This document shows positions 35,036 through 44,552 of a DNA stretch of 61,193 bases, one piece after another. Below the pieces are notes generated by a model that was given only the letters and a program-made list of their open reading frames with translations, was not told the origin of the DNA and made no database searches. The first letter of the stretch is position 1, and each line of letters opens with the position of its first letter. The translations under genes and the position numbers were made by a program. This DNA comes from Nostoc sp. 'Peltigera membranacea cyanobiont' 210A. Lineage in GTDB: Bacteria > Cyanobacteriota > Cyanobacteriia > Cyanobacteriales > Nostocaceae. The stretch covers positions 702,247 through 763,439 of the forward strand of contig NZ_NOLJ01000003.1 of assembly GCF_002246015.1 (NCBI RefSeq), in the 5' to 3' direction.

Positions 35036-36175
35036 ATGAAAACCTACGATTGGATTGTGGTTGGTGGCGGAATTACGGGTGCTGCACTCGCTTATGAACT
35101 GGCTAAAACTGGCTTTTCTGTACTTTTGTTGGAGCAATACAGCAGACCAGAGAATGCAACTCGCTATAGTTATGGTGGGCTTGCCTATTGGTCGGGTAAT
35201 ACACCACTAACTCGGCTATTGTGCGAAGAAGCGATTGCACGTTACCATATCCTATCTCAAGAGTTAGACGCTGATATCCAATTTCGGGAATTAGATTTAT
35301 TACTGACTATTTCAGCCCATAACGACCCAGAAGCAACTGCGGCATCATATAATGATTGTGCCATTCCACCCCGTTTACTCAGTGTCCAAGAAGCTTGTGA
35401 GTTGGAACCGCAGCTAAATCGAGAGGCGATATCTGGTGCTTTAACTGTCAAACACGGTCATATTCATCCAGAAAAAACAGCACAAGCTTACATCCAAGCT
35501 TTTGAACGGGCTGGGGGTGAAATGCAGATTACCCAAGTATTGCAGATATTGCAAGATGGTGTCCAAACCACCAGTGCAACTTTCCACAGCGCTAACGTTG
35601 TCGTTTGCGCGGGTGGACTCAGCCGCCAGCTTCTCAAATCTGCTGGTGTTTCCATTAAGCTGTATTTTACCCACGCAGAAATTATTGAAACCCCAGCCGT
35701 TGATGTCAGGTTACGCACCTTAGTTATGCCAGCGAATCAGCAACGGTTTCACCTAGAAGCTGAATCTACTCAAGTTGATGAATTATGGGATGAACTTGGT
35801 AATGAGTTAGTACCACCGATTTTAGATGTGGGTGCAATTCAGTTTCAAGATGGTAGTATCCGCATCGGTCAAATTAGCCGTGCGATCGCAGATCCTCAAG
35901 CCAAGGTAAACTCAGATGTAAGCGAACAATGGTTGCGAAAAAGTGTTGGTCAAATTTTACCAGCATTGGAAAATTTACCAGGGACTTGGTATCACTGCTT
36001 AGTGGCATTTAGTAGCAATCAACTTCCCTTAATTGGTGCTATTCCAGGATTGGAAAGCGTTCATGTTTTCTCTGGGTTTAGCAATCCCCTAGTACTGATA
36101 CCACCTTTGGCAAAGCGCTTTGCTAATTTTGCAACTGGCCAGGAAGATGAAATTATTACACAAATGCTAATCTAA
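35036..36175 (+). CDS. FAD-dependent amino-acid/glycine oxidase-like oxidoreductase (DAO family)
   Basis: 379 aa. The N-terminal dinucleotide-binding motif is WIVVGGGITGAALAYEL, followed by the FAD-ribose Glu in LLLEQ. The DAO-family C-terminal end (SSNQLPLIGAIPGLESVHVFSGFS) supports flavin binding. It probably oxidises an amine or amino acid; the substrate is not evident. Co-directional with the 2OG oxygenase 256 bp upstream, with a repeat element between. Confidence 0.85.
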   Translation: MKTYDWIVVGGGITGAALAYELAKTGFSVLLLEQYSRPENATRYSYGGLAYWSGNTPLTRLLCEEAIARYHILSQELDADIQFRELDLLLTISAHNDPEATAASYNDCAIPPRLLSVQEACELEPQLNREAISGALTVKHGHIHPEKTAQAYIQAFERAGGEMQITQVLQILQDGVQTTSATFHSANVVVCAGGLSRQLLKSAGVSIKLYFTHAEIIETPAVDVRLRTLVMPANQQRFHLEAESTQVDELWDELGNELVPPILDVGAIQFQDGSIRIGQISRAIADPQAKVNSDVSEQWLRKSVGQILPALENLPGTWYHCLVAFSSNQLPLIGAIPGLESVHVFSGFSNPLVLIPPLAKRFANFATGQEDEIITQMLI

Positions 36176-36260
36176 AAGCCTCGCAGTTAAAGACATAAAT
36201 ATTATTGATGCTGATACATGAGGTACAGTCAAACTTTGGAGTTATAAAAAGTGGATATAA

Positions 36261-36407
36261 TATCATGTTCGCGTAATCAGTTATGATTCTCATAGTGATT
36301 GCACCCCACCCCTTAATCCCCTCCCCGCCTGCGGGGAGGGGAGACAAAGCACAGCTTTGGCGGGGTGGGGTTCTTCGGGTTTAATAAACAATCAAGCGGA
36401 CATGATA
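36261..36407. mobile_element. MITE copy 2 (147 bp), TAA target duplication
   Basis: The termini are TATCATGTTCGC and GCGGACATGATA, flanked by TAA at 36258-36260 and 36408-36410. The interior GC-rich palindrome (CCCCTCCCCGC..GCGGGGAGGGG) is nearly identical to that of copy 3. It occupies the middle of the 346-bp gap 36176-36521; the remaining sequence holds nothing recognisable. Confidence 0.72.
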
Positions 36408-36521
36408 TAACTGCATTGATTTTAGTTAAATCTCATGCTTGATTAATTGACAATAGTGCATCTTGTCTGTCTAAAATAAATAATTAGAGTTCGCCTAATT
36501 TTCAGTAAAGGAATAGCAGCA

Positions 36522-36944
36522 ATGTCTTCCATTGAGGACAACAAAATAATTGCTCAACGGTGGATTGAACTTATTAGCGAGCATAAGATCGAAGAAATTT
36601 GCGAGATAACCGCCCCGACTTGGAAAATGCACGGTGGTTTACCAAGACTTCCCCTTGGCCCTGAAGGAGTACGCAAACTCTTTGGTTCATTTGGGGCTAT
36701 CCAGCAGAAATGGACAATTGAAGATGTAATCGCTGAAGGTGATAAAGTTGTTGTGCGTGCGACTAATACCTGCATTCAGGAGAGTTTTCTTGGCATACCA
36801 AGTCACGGCCGTCAACAGACTTTCACTGCTACCTTCATTCATTATATTGCCGACGGCAAGATAATTGAAACCTGGCGAAACGCTGACGACCTTGGACGGG
36901 TTCTTCAGCTTGGGGCACGGATTGAACCAGGAGTATCTGAATAA
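36522..36944 (+). CDS. SnoaL-like ester cyclase / NTF2-fold protein
   Basis: 140 aa. The cone-shaped alpha+beta NTF2 fold is indicated by the N-terminal helix pair (NKIIAQRWIELISE), GPEGVRKLFGSF, the strand KVVVRATNTCIQESFLGIP and the C-terminal IADGKIIETWRNADDLGRVLQLG, the SnoaL signature. Such proteins bind or isomerise small hydrophobic molecules; substrate unknown. An AAAGGA lies about 9 nt upstream of the ATG. Confidence 0.8.
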   Translation: MSSIEDNKIIAQRWIELISEHKIEEICEITAPTWKMHGGLPRLPLGPEGVRKLFGSFGAIQQKWTIEDVIAEGDKVVVRATNTCIQESFLGIPSHGRQQTFTATFIHYIADGKIIETWRNADDLGRVLQLGARIEPGVSE

Positions 36945-37057
36945 TAGCAGTAGTTGATTAAAACTATTGTTGTCTTAACCAGCTATCTGTTCAGCACATA
37001 CCAGGCTTTTGAAAAGAGATAAGTAGGTAGACATAATTAAATATAAAATAAACTCCT

Positions 37058-37123
37058 AGTTTGTAGTGAGCGATTTATCGCTCAGAGCAAGAATTATCAG
37101 GACTAAAGTCCTGACTACAAACT
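37058..37123. repeat. nested palindrome element (AGTTTGTAGT..ACTACAAACT)
   Basis: Perfect 10-bp outer arms at 37058-37067 and 37114-37123 enclose two further hairpins (GAGCGATTTATCGCTC and AGGACTAAAGTCCT). It lies in the 415-bp gap 36945-37359 before the group II intron; no gene is supported in that gap. Confidence 0.55.
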
Positions 37124-37359
37124 TTAAATTTATTTATGCCTAGATACTTAGCAGTTTTTAACTGTCTAGAATCAAAGACGTTCGTGGAAGAGAAAGTTTT
37201 TACTTTTCCATAACGTATTGCATAGATATGAGAATCTTTATAAAGTTCACAAAGCTTAATCTTAAAAAGTTTGTTTTTTATTACAAAAACAAACTTTTTT
37301 GTATAAGGCGTCACTTTTTACTAGTAAACTATCGCACTAATATCACACTTTAAAGATTG

Positions 37360-39580
37360 GTGCGATTCGTTGATTGCTGAATCACGGTACACAGTCCGTA
37401 AATAAGCAATCCAGTCTCAACCCAACAATGGGAAACAGATTGAACTCTCGGTCAGATGTAGGTGAAAGTCCTACCAATCAGACTCAGATTTGACTCCTTA
37501 CCTGCCCACACTGACCAGACTCGGTTTTCTGGAGGGTGAAGCTGGGAACAGGGCGTAATCAGACGACCGTTGCGGGTTGACACTGGCGCTAATAGGAAGT
37601 TCCTACGGTGAAACAGAGCCTAGAAAAGCAACCTATAAAGAAGCAGGGCGCAACATTAAAAACCTTGACTAGATTGGAGCTAATTCCCGCCGCATTCCAA
37701 TCTAATAGCGGTAAAGAGTCCAGGGAATCCAATGGTTGAATTGGCTACACCTAACGGAACAATCAATCTTTCCGAGGGAACGAATAAAAACGAGTTGTGG
37801 GTCTAGGGGCGGTCGAACCCCAAGTAGACCAGACGAGCGGATTAACCCCCACAATTCGGGTAGGACAGACCGTAATTGGTCTGAGGTGTTCAGAAAATAC
37901 AAACTCTAGAAGAGAAAATGATTAGACACAGTTACAAAACTAGTGAATCTTGGAGAGCTTTACCGTGGAAGAAATTCCGCCGAAACCTTTTCCGCCTTCA
38001 AAAGCGCGTATTCAAAGCTGTTCAAGTTGGAGACAAGCGGAAAGCTCGGTTACTCCAAAAGCTTATTATGAAATCCACCTCGGCTCGATTTCTTGCAATT
38101 AGACTTGTATCTCAGCTAAATGCTGGTAAAAAGACGGCTGGTATTGATGGCAAGAAATCCCTCTCATTTGAAGAACGCTTCAACCTTGAAGAATTACTAA
38201 AAATGAATAGTGGAAATTGGAAGCATCAAGGATTACGGGAAATCCCCATCCCTAAGAAGGATGGGACTACCAGAATGCTTAAGATACCTACCATCGCGGA
38301 TAGAACTTGGCAATGCCTCGCAAAATATGCACTTGAACCAGCACACGAAGCCACTTTCCACGCTAGGAGTTACGGGTTTAGAACTGGGCGCTCTGCCCAC
38401 GATGCACAAAAGTACATCTTTAATAACCTCCGCTCTGCTTGCAATGGAATAGAGAAACGAGTTATAGAACTCGACATCGAAAAATGCTTCGATAGGATTA
38501 ACCACTCAGCAATTATGGATGAACTCATTGCTCCAAAAGGCTTAAAACTCGGTATCTTCCGATGCCTCAAGGCAGGTGTAAATCCAGAATTCCCTGAACA
38601 AGGAACACCCCAAGGAGGAGTGGTCAGTCCGTTACTAGCTAATATTGCGCTCAACGGCATTGAAAGTATACACAGATACCACAGGGATCAAGGGTATAGA
38701 ATCACCAATAAAACCCCAGCCAGTAGTATCATCGAACCATCAGTCCGATACGCGGATGATATGGTCATTATACTTCAACCCAAAGATAACGCGACAGAAA
38801 TACTTGAAAGAATCAGCGAGTTCCTCCGCAAACGCGGAATGAATGTAAGCCAAAAGAAAACCAAAGTTACCGCCGCGACAGATGGGTTTGATTTCCTCGG
38901 CTGGCACTTCAAAGTCCAGAAAAACGGAAAGTTTAGAAGTACTCCTTCAATAGACAACTTCAAAGCTTTTCGCAAGAAAGTAAAACACATCGTCAACAAC
39001 TCGAATTATGGTGCTACCACAAAGGCTGAGAAATTAGCCCCGGTAGTTAGAGGTTGGAGAAATTACCATAAGTTCTGTAGGATGGACGGTTCTAGAAACT
39101 CCCTGTACCACATCGAAACAAGAGCTTACAAGGTATTTAACAGGGAAACCAAGCAAAACCGCTACTCTAGCAAGAAACTACTAGACAAAGCATTCCCAGC
39201 TGTTTCCCACTCCGAAAACAAACACATTTCTGTCAAAGGAACTAAATCACCTTACGACGGAGATACAGCCTACTGGAGCGAACGCAAAATTAAGCTCTAC
39301 GATGGCAAAACTTCTTTTGCTCTTAAGAAGCAAAACCATAAATGTGCATCCTGCGGCTTAAAGTTCATTGATGAAGAACAGATTCATCTGCACCACATCG
39401 ACGGAAATCACGCCAACTGGAAGAAAAACAACCTTGAAGCAATTCACGAGAGTTGCCATGATTACAAGCACATGAGCAAAAGCGCAAGCTAAGAACATCG
39501 GGAGCCGTGTACACAGAAATGCGTATGCACGGATCTAACTGAGAGGTGCGGAAGATAATACTTCCCATCGACTCAACCAT
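37360..39580 (+). mobile_element. group II intron with intron-encoded protein
   Basis: The 5' end GTGCGATTCG follows the group II GUGYG consensus. The 3' part contains a domain-V-like hairpin (GAGCCGTGTACACAG...GTATGCACGG, ~39501-39534) and a domain-VI-like stem ending CGACTCAACCAT at 39580. The 558-bp 5' RNA region (37360-37917) precedes the maturase ORF. The ends are inferred from consensus and may be off by a few bases. It is inserted 54 bp before urtA, in the direction of the operon. Confidence 0.82.
37918..39492 (+). CDS. ltrA: group II intron reverse transcriptase/maturase with HNH endonuclease domain
   Basis: 524 aa. The reverse transcriptase has the finger/palm motifs REIPIPKKDGTTRMLKIPTI and ELDIEKCFDRINH, and the catalytic YADD in VRYADDMVII (~residues 278-288). 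A maturase X domain follows (APVVRGWRNYHKF). The C-terminal zinc/HNH nuclease is CASCGLKFIDEE...LHHIDGNHANWKKNN...SCHDYKH. All parts are intact, so the intron is potentially mobile. Confidence 0.93.
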   Translation: MIRHSYKTSESWRALPWKKFRRNLFRLQKRVFKAVQVGDKRKARLLQKLIMKSTSARFLAIRLVSQLNAGKKTAGIDGKKSLSFEERFNLEELLKMNSGNWKHQGLREIPIPKKDGTTRMLKIPTIADRTWQCLAKYALEPAHEATFHARSYGFRTGRSAHDAQKYIFNNLRSACNGIEKRVIELDIEKCFDRINHSAIMDELIAPKGLKLGIFRCLKAGVNPEFPEQGTPQGGVVSPLLANIALNGIESIHRYHRDQGYRITNKTPASSIIEPSVRYADDMVIILQPKDNATEILERISEFLRKRGMNVSQKKTKVTAATDGFDFLGWHFKVQKNGKFRSTPSIDNFKAFRKKVKHIVNNSNYGATTKAEKLAPVVRGWRNYHKFCRMDGSRNSLYHIETRAYKVFNRETKQNRYSSKKLLDKAFPAVSHSENKHISVKGTKSPYDGDTAYWSERKIKLYDGKTSFALKKQNHKCASCGLKFIDEEQIHLHHIDGNHANWKKNNLEAIHESCHDYKHMSKSAS

Positions 39581-39634
39581 ATTGTCAGCTTTCTATAAGT
39601 TGGCTGATTCATCAAGAGGAAAATTCATAAAAAG

Positions 39635-40951
39635 ATGAGAAGACAATTTAACCGACGCAAGTTTATAATTTACGGTTCTTTAACTTTTGGAAGCAGCTTT
39701 TTTTTGAAAGCTTGCGCGAATAATTCTCCAACTGCAACACAGACTCCAGCCGCACCTCCCACTGCTTCCCCAGCGGCGGCTACTGCTGGTGACACTATCA
39801 AAGTAGGTATTTTGCACTCTCTGAGTGGTACGATGTCTATCAGTGAAAAAAGCGTTGTTGATGCTGAAAAGTTAGCAATCAAAGAAATTAACGCTGCTGG
39901 TGGTGTTTTAGGTAAACAAATTGAAGCAATTACCGAAGATGGCGCTTCTAACTGGGATACTTTTAGAGAAAAAGCAACCAAGCTAATCGATCAAGATAAA
40001 GTAGCTGTAGTCTTTGGTTGTTGGACTTCTGCTAGCCGCAAGAACGTTAAGCCAGTATTCGAGAGCAAAAACCACATGCTCTGGTATCCTGTGCAATACG
40101 AAGGTCAAGAGTGTTCTAAAAATATTTTCTACACTGGCGCTGCACCAAATCAACAAATCGAACCATCTGTTGATTGGCTGTTAAAAAATAAGGGCAAAGA
40201 ATTCTTCTTAGTTGGCTCTGACTACGTTTTTCCCCGGACTGCTAATACCATCATTAAAGCTCAACTAGAAGCTTTAGGCGGAAAAACAGTTGGTGAGGAT
40301 TATTTACCTCTTGGTAACACAGAAGTTACACCAATTATCACTAAAATTAAGCAAAATTTACCCAATGGTGGCGTGATTTACAACACCTTAAATGGTGATA
40401 GCAATGTTGCTTTCTTCAAACAATTGAAAGGGGCTGGATTGACACCAGATAAATATCCCTCCATGTCTGTAAGTATTGCTGAAGAAGAAGTGAAAGCAAT
40501 TGGTGTAGAGTATCTCAAAGGTCATTATGCAGCTTGGAACTATTTCCAAACAGTAGACACACCTGCTAATAAGAAGTTTGTAGCAGCTTTCAAAAAAGAA
40601 TACGGTGAAAATCGGGTGACAAATGACCCAATGGAAGCAGCATACATTGCAGTTTATTTGTGGAAACAAGCAGTCCAAAAAGCTGGTACTACAGATATAG
40701 CTAAGGTAAGCGCTGCGGCTTATGGTCAAACTCTAGATGCACCTGAAGGTAAAGTGACAATGGGTGCTAATCATCACATATCCAAAATTGTGCGGATTGG
40801 TCAAGTTAGACAAGATGGTTTATTTGATATTGTCTATGCTACTCCAACAGCAGTTGAACCAGTTCCTTGGAATCAATTTGTGAAAGAAACTAAAGGATTT
40901 GCTTGTGATTGGAGTGACCCTGCTAAGGGTGGTAAGTTCAAGAAAATCTAA
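39635..40951 (+). CDS. urtA: urea ABC transporter substrate-binding lipoprotein
   Basis: 438 aa. The N-terminus [22 protein letters not shown] has a twin-arginine-like pair and a lipobox with Cys27, followed by a Pro/Ala/Thr-rich linker. The mature part is a type I periplasmic binding fold with UrtA-specific sequence ([48 protein letters not shown]). It captures urea for UrtBCDE. GAGGAAA lies upstream of the ATG. It is first in urtABCD, and the group II intron sits immediately before it. Confidence 0.95.
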   Translation: MRRQFNRRKFIIYGSLTFGSSFFLKACANNSPTATQTPAAPPTASPAAATAGDTIKVGILHSLSGTMSISEKSVVDAEKLAIKEINAAGGVLGKQIEAITEDGASNWDTFREKATKLIDQDKVAVVFGCWTSASRKNVKPVFESKNHMLWYPVQYEGQECSKNIFYTGAAPNQQIEPSVDWLLKNKGKEFFLVGSDYVFPRTANTIIKAQLEALGGKTVGEDYLPLGNTEVTPIITKIKQNLPNGGVIYNTLNGDSNVAFFKQLKGAGLTPDKYPSMSVSIAEEEVKAIGVEYLKGHYAAWNYFQTVDTPANKKFVAAFKKEYGENRVTNDPMEAAYIAVYLWKQAVQKAGTTDIAKVSAAAYGQTLDAPEGKVTMGANHHISKIVRIGQVRQDGLFDIVYATPTAVEPVPWNQFVKETKGFACDWSDPAKGGKFKKI

Positions 40952-41086
40952 GTAATTCGTAATTCGTAATTCGTAATATTCTCGTTTCCAGGTTCTACCT
41001 GGAAATGCTGCTCATTGGGCTGCTGCCGCGAGTTAGGAGGCGAAGCCTCCTTAATAGGCATTCCCAGTCTGAGACTGGGAACGAGG
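40952..41086. repeat. TAATTCG tandem repeat and hairpin cluster between urtA and urtB
   Basis: GTAATTC is repeated at 40952-40977. Then three strong hairpins follow: TTTCCAGGT/ACCTGGAAA (40985-41005), AGGAGGC/GCCTCCT (41035-41051) and TTCCCAGTCT/AGACTGGGAA (41061-41081). All are enclosed by CTCGTT (40981) and AACGAG (to 41086). It is a dispersed cyanobacterial repeat that may stabilise or attenuate the urt mRNA. Confidence 0.5.
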
Positions 41087-41132
41087 CAGAAGAGATACTA
41101 ACTACTCGCTGATAGCTGTTGTGGAGAAATAA

Positions 41133-42293
41133 GTGTTAGCAGGATTCTTAGAAGCTGTATTTAATGGTATTAGTATTGGCGCGGTATTATTAATCGCGGC
41201 GTTGGGACTAGCAATTATATTTGGATTGATGGGCGTCATCAATATGGCGCATGGTGAATTGATGATGTTCGGTGCTTATACAACTTATGTTGTCCAAAAT
41301 GTCTGCAAACAATTGGGTGGGGTGTGGTTTGAAGTCTATATATTTTTGGCTTTGATTATTGCTTTTATATTCACGGCTGGTGTGGGATTAATTCTAGAAA
41401 AAGGCGTGATTCGTTATCTCTATGGACGCCCATTAGAAACTCTATTGGCAACTTGGGGAGTAAGTTTAATTTTTCAGCAGTTTGTCCGCAGCGTGAATTG
41501 GGTATTGATAATTGGTCTAGGTTTATTTTCTCTGCTGTTTTTTGGAGGTTTATGGATTTTAAATTCTCGCACAGATTTGGGAAGGGTTCGTAACTGGATT
41601 GTGGCGGTGATATTTTTATTATCGCTGGGGGTGACAATTACAACAGGCAATTTATTGAGTCAAACTTATCAGTTAGCAGTAACTCAACCTTGGTTTGGCG
41701 CTCAAAATGTAGATGTAACAGCACCGACTTGGTTACAAGCAGGGATATCTTTAGGTGGTGTACAATTGCCCTTTGCCAGGTTATTTATTATTGCTTTAAC
41801 AATAATCTGTGTGGCAGGAATTTACTTATTTTTACAACGTTCTAGCTGGGGTTTAAGAATTCGGGCGGTGACGCAAAACCGCAGTATGAGTGCTTGTTTG
41901 GGTATCCCAACTCAAAAGGTGGATGCGATTACTTTTGCACTAGGTTCGGGTTTAGCTGGTGTGGCGGGATGTGCGATTAGTTTGCTTGGTTCTGTAGGGC
42001 CAAATACGGGACAAAACTATATTATTGATACTTTTATGGTTGTTGTCGTTGGAGGTGTGGGCAATTTAGCCGGGACAATTGTGGCGGCGTTGGGTATTGG
42101 TACGGCTAATTTTTTAATTGGTTCTGGAACTCTGGCTTTGTTGTTGACTCCTGTTAAACCTTTGGCTGATTTGTTTACTTTTTTTGCAACGACAAGTATG
42201 GCGAAGGTGATGGTATTTGCGCTGATTATTGTGTTTTTGCAGTGGAAGCCTGGGGGGATTTTTCCGCAGAAGGGACGTACTGTTGATGTTTAA
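41133..42293 (+). CDS. urtB: urea ABC transporter permease UrtB
   Basis: 386 aa with a GTG start at 41133 and GGAGA upstream. LivH-type permease: GAVLLIAALGLAIIFGLMGVINMAHGELMM at the start, the long central loop typical of UrtB (GNLLSQTYQL...QPWFGAQNVDV), and the EAA-like region RAVTQNRSMSACLGIPTQKVDAITFALGSGLAG. About 8-10 membrane helices. Forms the membrane channel with UrtC. Confidence 0.93.
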   Translation: MLAGFLEAVFNGISIGAVLLIAALGLAIIFGLMGVINMAHGELMMFGAYTTYVVQNVCKQLGGVWFEVYIFLALIIAFIFTAGVGLILEKGVIRYLYGRPLETLLATWGVSLIFQQFVRSVNWVLIIGLGLFSLLFFGGLWILNSRTDLGRVRNWIVAVIFLLSLGVTITTGNLLSQTYQLAVTQPWFGAQNVDVTAPTWLQAGISLGGVQLPFARLFIIALTIICVAGIYLFLQRSSWGLRIRAVTQNRSMSACLGIPTQKVDAITFALGSGLAGVAGCAISLLGSVGPNTGQNYIIDTFMVVVVGGVGNLAGTIVAALGIGTANFLIGSGTLALLLTPVKPLADLFTFFATTSMAKVMVFALIIVFLQWKPGGIFPQKGRTVDV

Positions 42294-42329
42294 AACGAAC
42301 CGCGAAGACGCAAAGGACGCGAAGAAAGA

Positions 42330-43448
42330 ATGAGGAAGAAGGGAGGAGGGTTATTAATTGAGGCGGGGGTGGCGATCGCGATCGCACTTTTCCTTATAAT
42401 TATCATGCCACTTGTGCTGTCGGAGTTTCGCCTAAATTTGTTGGGACGATTTTTGTCACTGGCGATCGCAGCTTTGGGTATCGATTTGATTTGGGGGTAT
42501 ACTGGTTTACTAAGTTTGGGACATGGTATTTTCTTTGGTTTGGGTGGATATGCGATCGCAATGTACCTGAAGCTGCAAGTCCCTAATGGAGAATTGCCTG
42601 ATTTCATGGGACTTTATGGGGTTACTGAACTTCCCGCCTTTTGGCAACCTTTTTATTCGTTTCCTTTGACAATAGCTTTGGTGGTATTAATTCCGGGGTT
42701 ATTGGCGGGTTTGTTGGGATATTTGGTTTTCCGAAATCGTCTCAAGGGAGTTTATTTTTCCATCTTGACTCAAGCCGGAACTATTGTATTTTTTAACTTC
42801 TTTAATGGTCAGCAACAATTTTTCAACGGTACGAACGGACTGATAGATTTTACAACCTTGTTTGGGGCAACGGTCAGCGATGCCAAAACGCAGTTTGTTT
42901 TCTACACGCTGACGGTAGTGTTTCTCGCAATCACCTACGGGATTTGTCGCTGGTTGACAACTGGACGCTTTGGGAGGTTGTTGATAGCGATTCGTGATGA
43001 TGAAAGTCGGGTAAGATTTTCTGGCTATGACCCTACAGATTTTAAGGTGTTGGTGTTTGCAGTTTCAGGTGCGATCGCAGGTATAGCAGGAGCATTTTAC
43101 ACCATTCAGAGTGGTTCTGTATCACCTAGAGCAATGGATATTGCCTTTTCGATTGAAATGGTGATTTGGGTAGCAGTAGGCGGACGCGCTACTTTAATTG
43201 GCGCGATTGTCGGAACTTTGTTAGTCAATTATGCTCGCACTTTTTTAAGCGAACAATTTGCCGAAATCTGGCTATTTTTCCAAGGCGCACTATTTTTGAT
43301 AGTTGTCACAGTCCTTCCTGACGGTATCGTGGGATGGTTGCGTAGTCAGAATATTTCTCTTTTCAACCGTCGTCAAGAAATTGCGACATATCCCACCTTG
43401 GAAGAAGACCCGGAAGTGCAACATGAACGCGAAAATATTGGAAACTGA
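42330..43448 (+). CDS. urtC: urea ABC transporter permease UrtC
   Basis: 372 aa. LivM-type permease with several hydrophobic helices, GIDLIWGYTGLLSLGHGIFFGLGGYAIAMYL and the conserved LIAIRDDESRVRFSGYDP and AIAGIAGAFYTIQSG segments. It is 36 bp after urtB and its 3' end overlaps urtD by 26 bp, so it is in the same operon. Confidence 0.93.
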   Translation: MRKKGGGLLIEAGVAIAIALFLIIIMPLVLSEFRLNLLGRFLSLAIAALGIDLIWGYTGLLSLGHGIFFGLGGYAIAMYLKLQVPNGELPDFMGLYGVTELPAFWQPFYSFPLTIALVVLIPGLLAGLLGYLVFRNRLKGVYFSILTQAGTIVFFNFFNGQQQFFNGTNGLIDFTTLFGATVSDAKTQFVFYTLTVVFLAITYGICRWLTTGRFGRLLIAIRDDESRVRFSGYDPTDFKVLVFAVSGAIAGIAGAFYTIQSGSVSPRAMDIAFSIEMVIWVAVGGRATLIGAIVGTLLVNYARTFLSEQFAEIWLFFQGALFLIVVTVLPDGIVGWLRSQNISLFNRRQEIATYPTLEEDPEVQHERENIGN

Positions 43449-44169
43449 AAATGTAACTGTTAGTTTTGACGGTTTTAAGGCTTTAAACCAGCTTAATTTT
43501 AGTATGGATGTGGGTGAATTACGAGTAGTAATTGGCCCTAATGGTGCGGGAAAGACAACGTTTTTGGATGTGATTACGGGGAAAGTTCAGCCAACCGTGG
43601 GGCGAGTTTTATTCAAAGGAAGAAATCTACGTTCTTTACCCGAATATAAAATTGCCCGATTAGGAATTGGGCGCAAGTTTCAAACACCTCGAATTTACCT
43701 GAACTTAACGCCCCGTGAAAATTTAGAAATTACCAGTAACAAGAAGAAAAATGTCTTTTCTACTTTGTTTGAACATTCTAATGCTATTGAAAAAAATAAT
43801 ATTAAAGGATTATTAGAAACTATTGGTTTAACGCCAAAAGCCGATATCAGAGCAGCTTTACTTTCTCACGGAGAAAAGCAACGTTTAGAAATTGGGATGT
43901 TAGTAGCACAGTCACCAGATTTATTACTTGTTGATGAACCGGTTGCTGGTTTAACAGATGAAGAAACACACAACATCGGCGAATTGCTTTTAGCACTAGC
44001 GCAGAGTCATTCAATTTTAGTAATTGAACATGATATGGAATTTGTGCGTCAAATTGCCAAGAAAGTAACGGTGTTACATGAAGGTTCGGTGTTGTGCGAA
44101 GGTAATTTTGAAGAAGTGCAAAATGATTCTCGTGTAATTGAAGTATATCTGGGAAAACAGGAAGAATGA
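43423..44169 (+). CDS. urtD: urea ABC transporter ATP-binding protein UrtD
   Basis: 248 aa from the ATG at 43423 (MNAKILETENVTVSF). The open frame extends upstream to 43303, but that part overlaps urtC heavily and is not conserved-looking. Walker A GPNGAGKTT, signature LSHGEKQRLEIG, Walker B LLLVDEPVAGL, and the switch His in VIEHDMEF. LivG-type ATPase. The second ATPase gene urtE, normally next, is not found downstream. Confidence 0.92.
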   Translation: MNAKILETENVTVSFDGFKALNQLNFSMDVGELRVVIGPNGAGKTTFLDVITGKVQPTVGRVLFKGRNLRSLPEYKIARLGIGRKFQTPRIYLNLTPRENLEITSNKKKNVFSTLFEHSNAIEKNNIKGLLETIGLTPKADIRAALLSHGEKQRLEIGMLVAQSPDLLLVDEPVAGLTDEETHNIGELLLALAQSHSILVIEHDMEFVRQIAKKVTVLHEGSVLCEGNFEEVQNDSRVIEVYLGKQEE

Positions 44170-44552
44170 AAAATGCGATAACTTCTCTTCTCTACGAGAG
44201 GCTGCACTTCTCTACGAGACGCTCCGCGTAGCTTGCTTCCCGGTAGGGGTACGTTAAGCTGCGCGATCGCATTTTCTATTTCCCTAATAATTCTGCTCGA
44301 TTTGCGCTGTTAAACACCTGCTCTACTGTTAGCGCCCAGTCAGCAACTACCACTGATTCCATGCAAGTCGCACCTGTAAATATCTTATCCTCATTGACGA
44401 GACATAAATTTGCTCTTTTAAGATACTTCTAGTTAAGAAGAATAGTAGGTTGGGTTGAGAACAGCGAAACCCAACAAAGCCTTGATAATGTTGGGTTTCG
44501 TTAGCTCTAAAATTCAGATAGGGCAAGCTTTTCAATAAGTGGATAGAATTTG
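44170..44552. other. repeat-rich gap after urtD
   Basis: The tandem words CTTCTCTACGAGA (twice, 44184-44220) and CTCCGCGTAGC form a dispersed repeat. On the minus strand, 44276-44402 contains a protein-like frame ending in a stop (KIFTGATCMESVVVADWALT...) that I do not recognise. A GTAGGTTGGGTT dispersed repeat lies near 44447. No urtE. Confidence 0.4.

Noticed and set aside
37075..37314. 79-codon minus frame before the group II intron
   Set aside because: Overlaps the palindromic element at 37058-37123; no domain.
37321..37359. GTAAACTATCGCAC considered as an NtcA box for urtA
   Set aside because: Only half the palindrome fits (GTAN8CAC), and no -10 box at the right distance was clear.
43303..43422. 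Upstream extension of urtD
   Set aside because: Lies inside urtC and the extra residues do not resemble UrtD; the ATG at 43423 gives the normal N-terminus.
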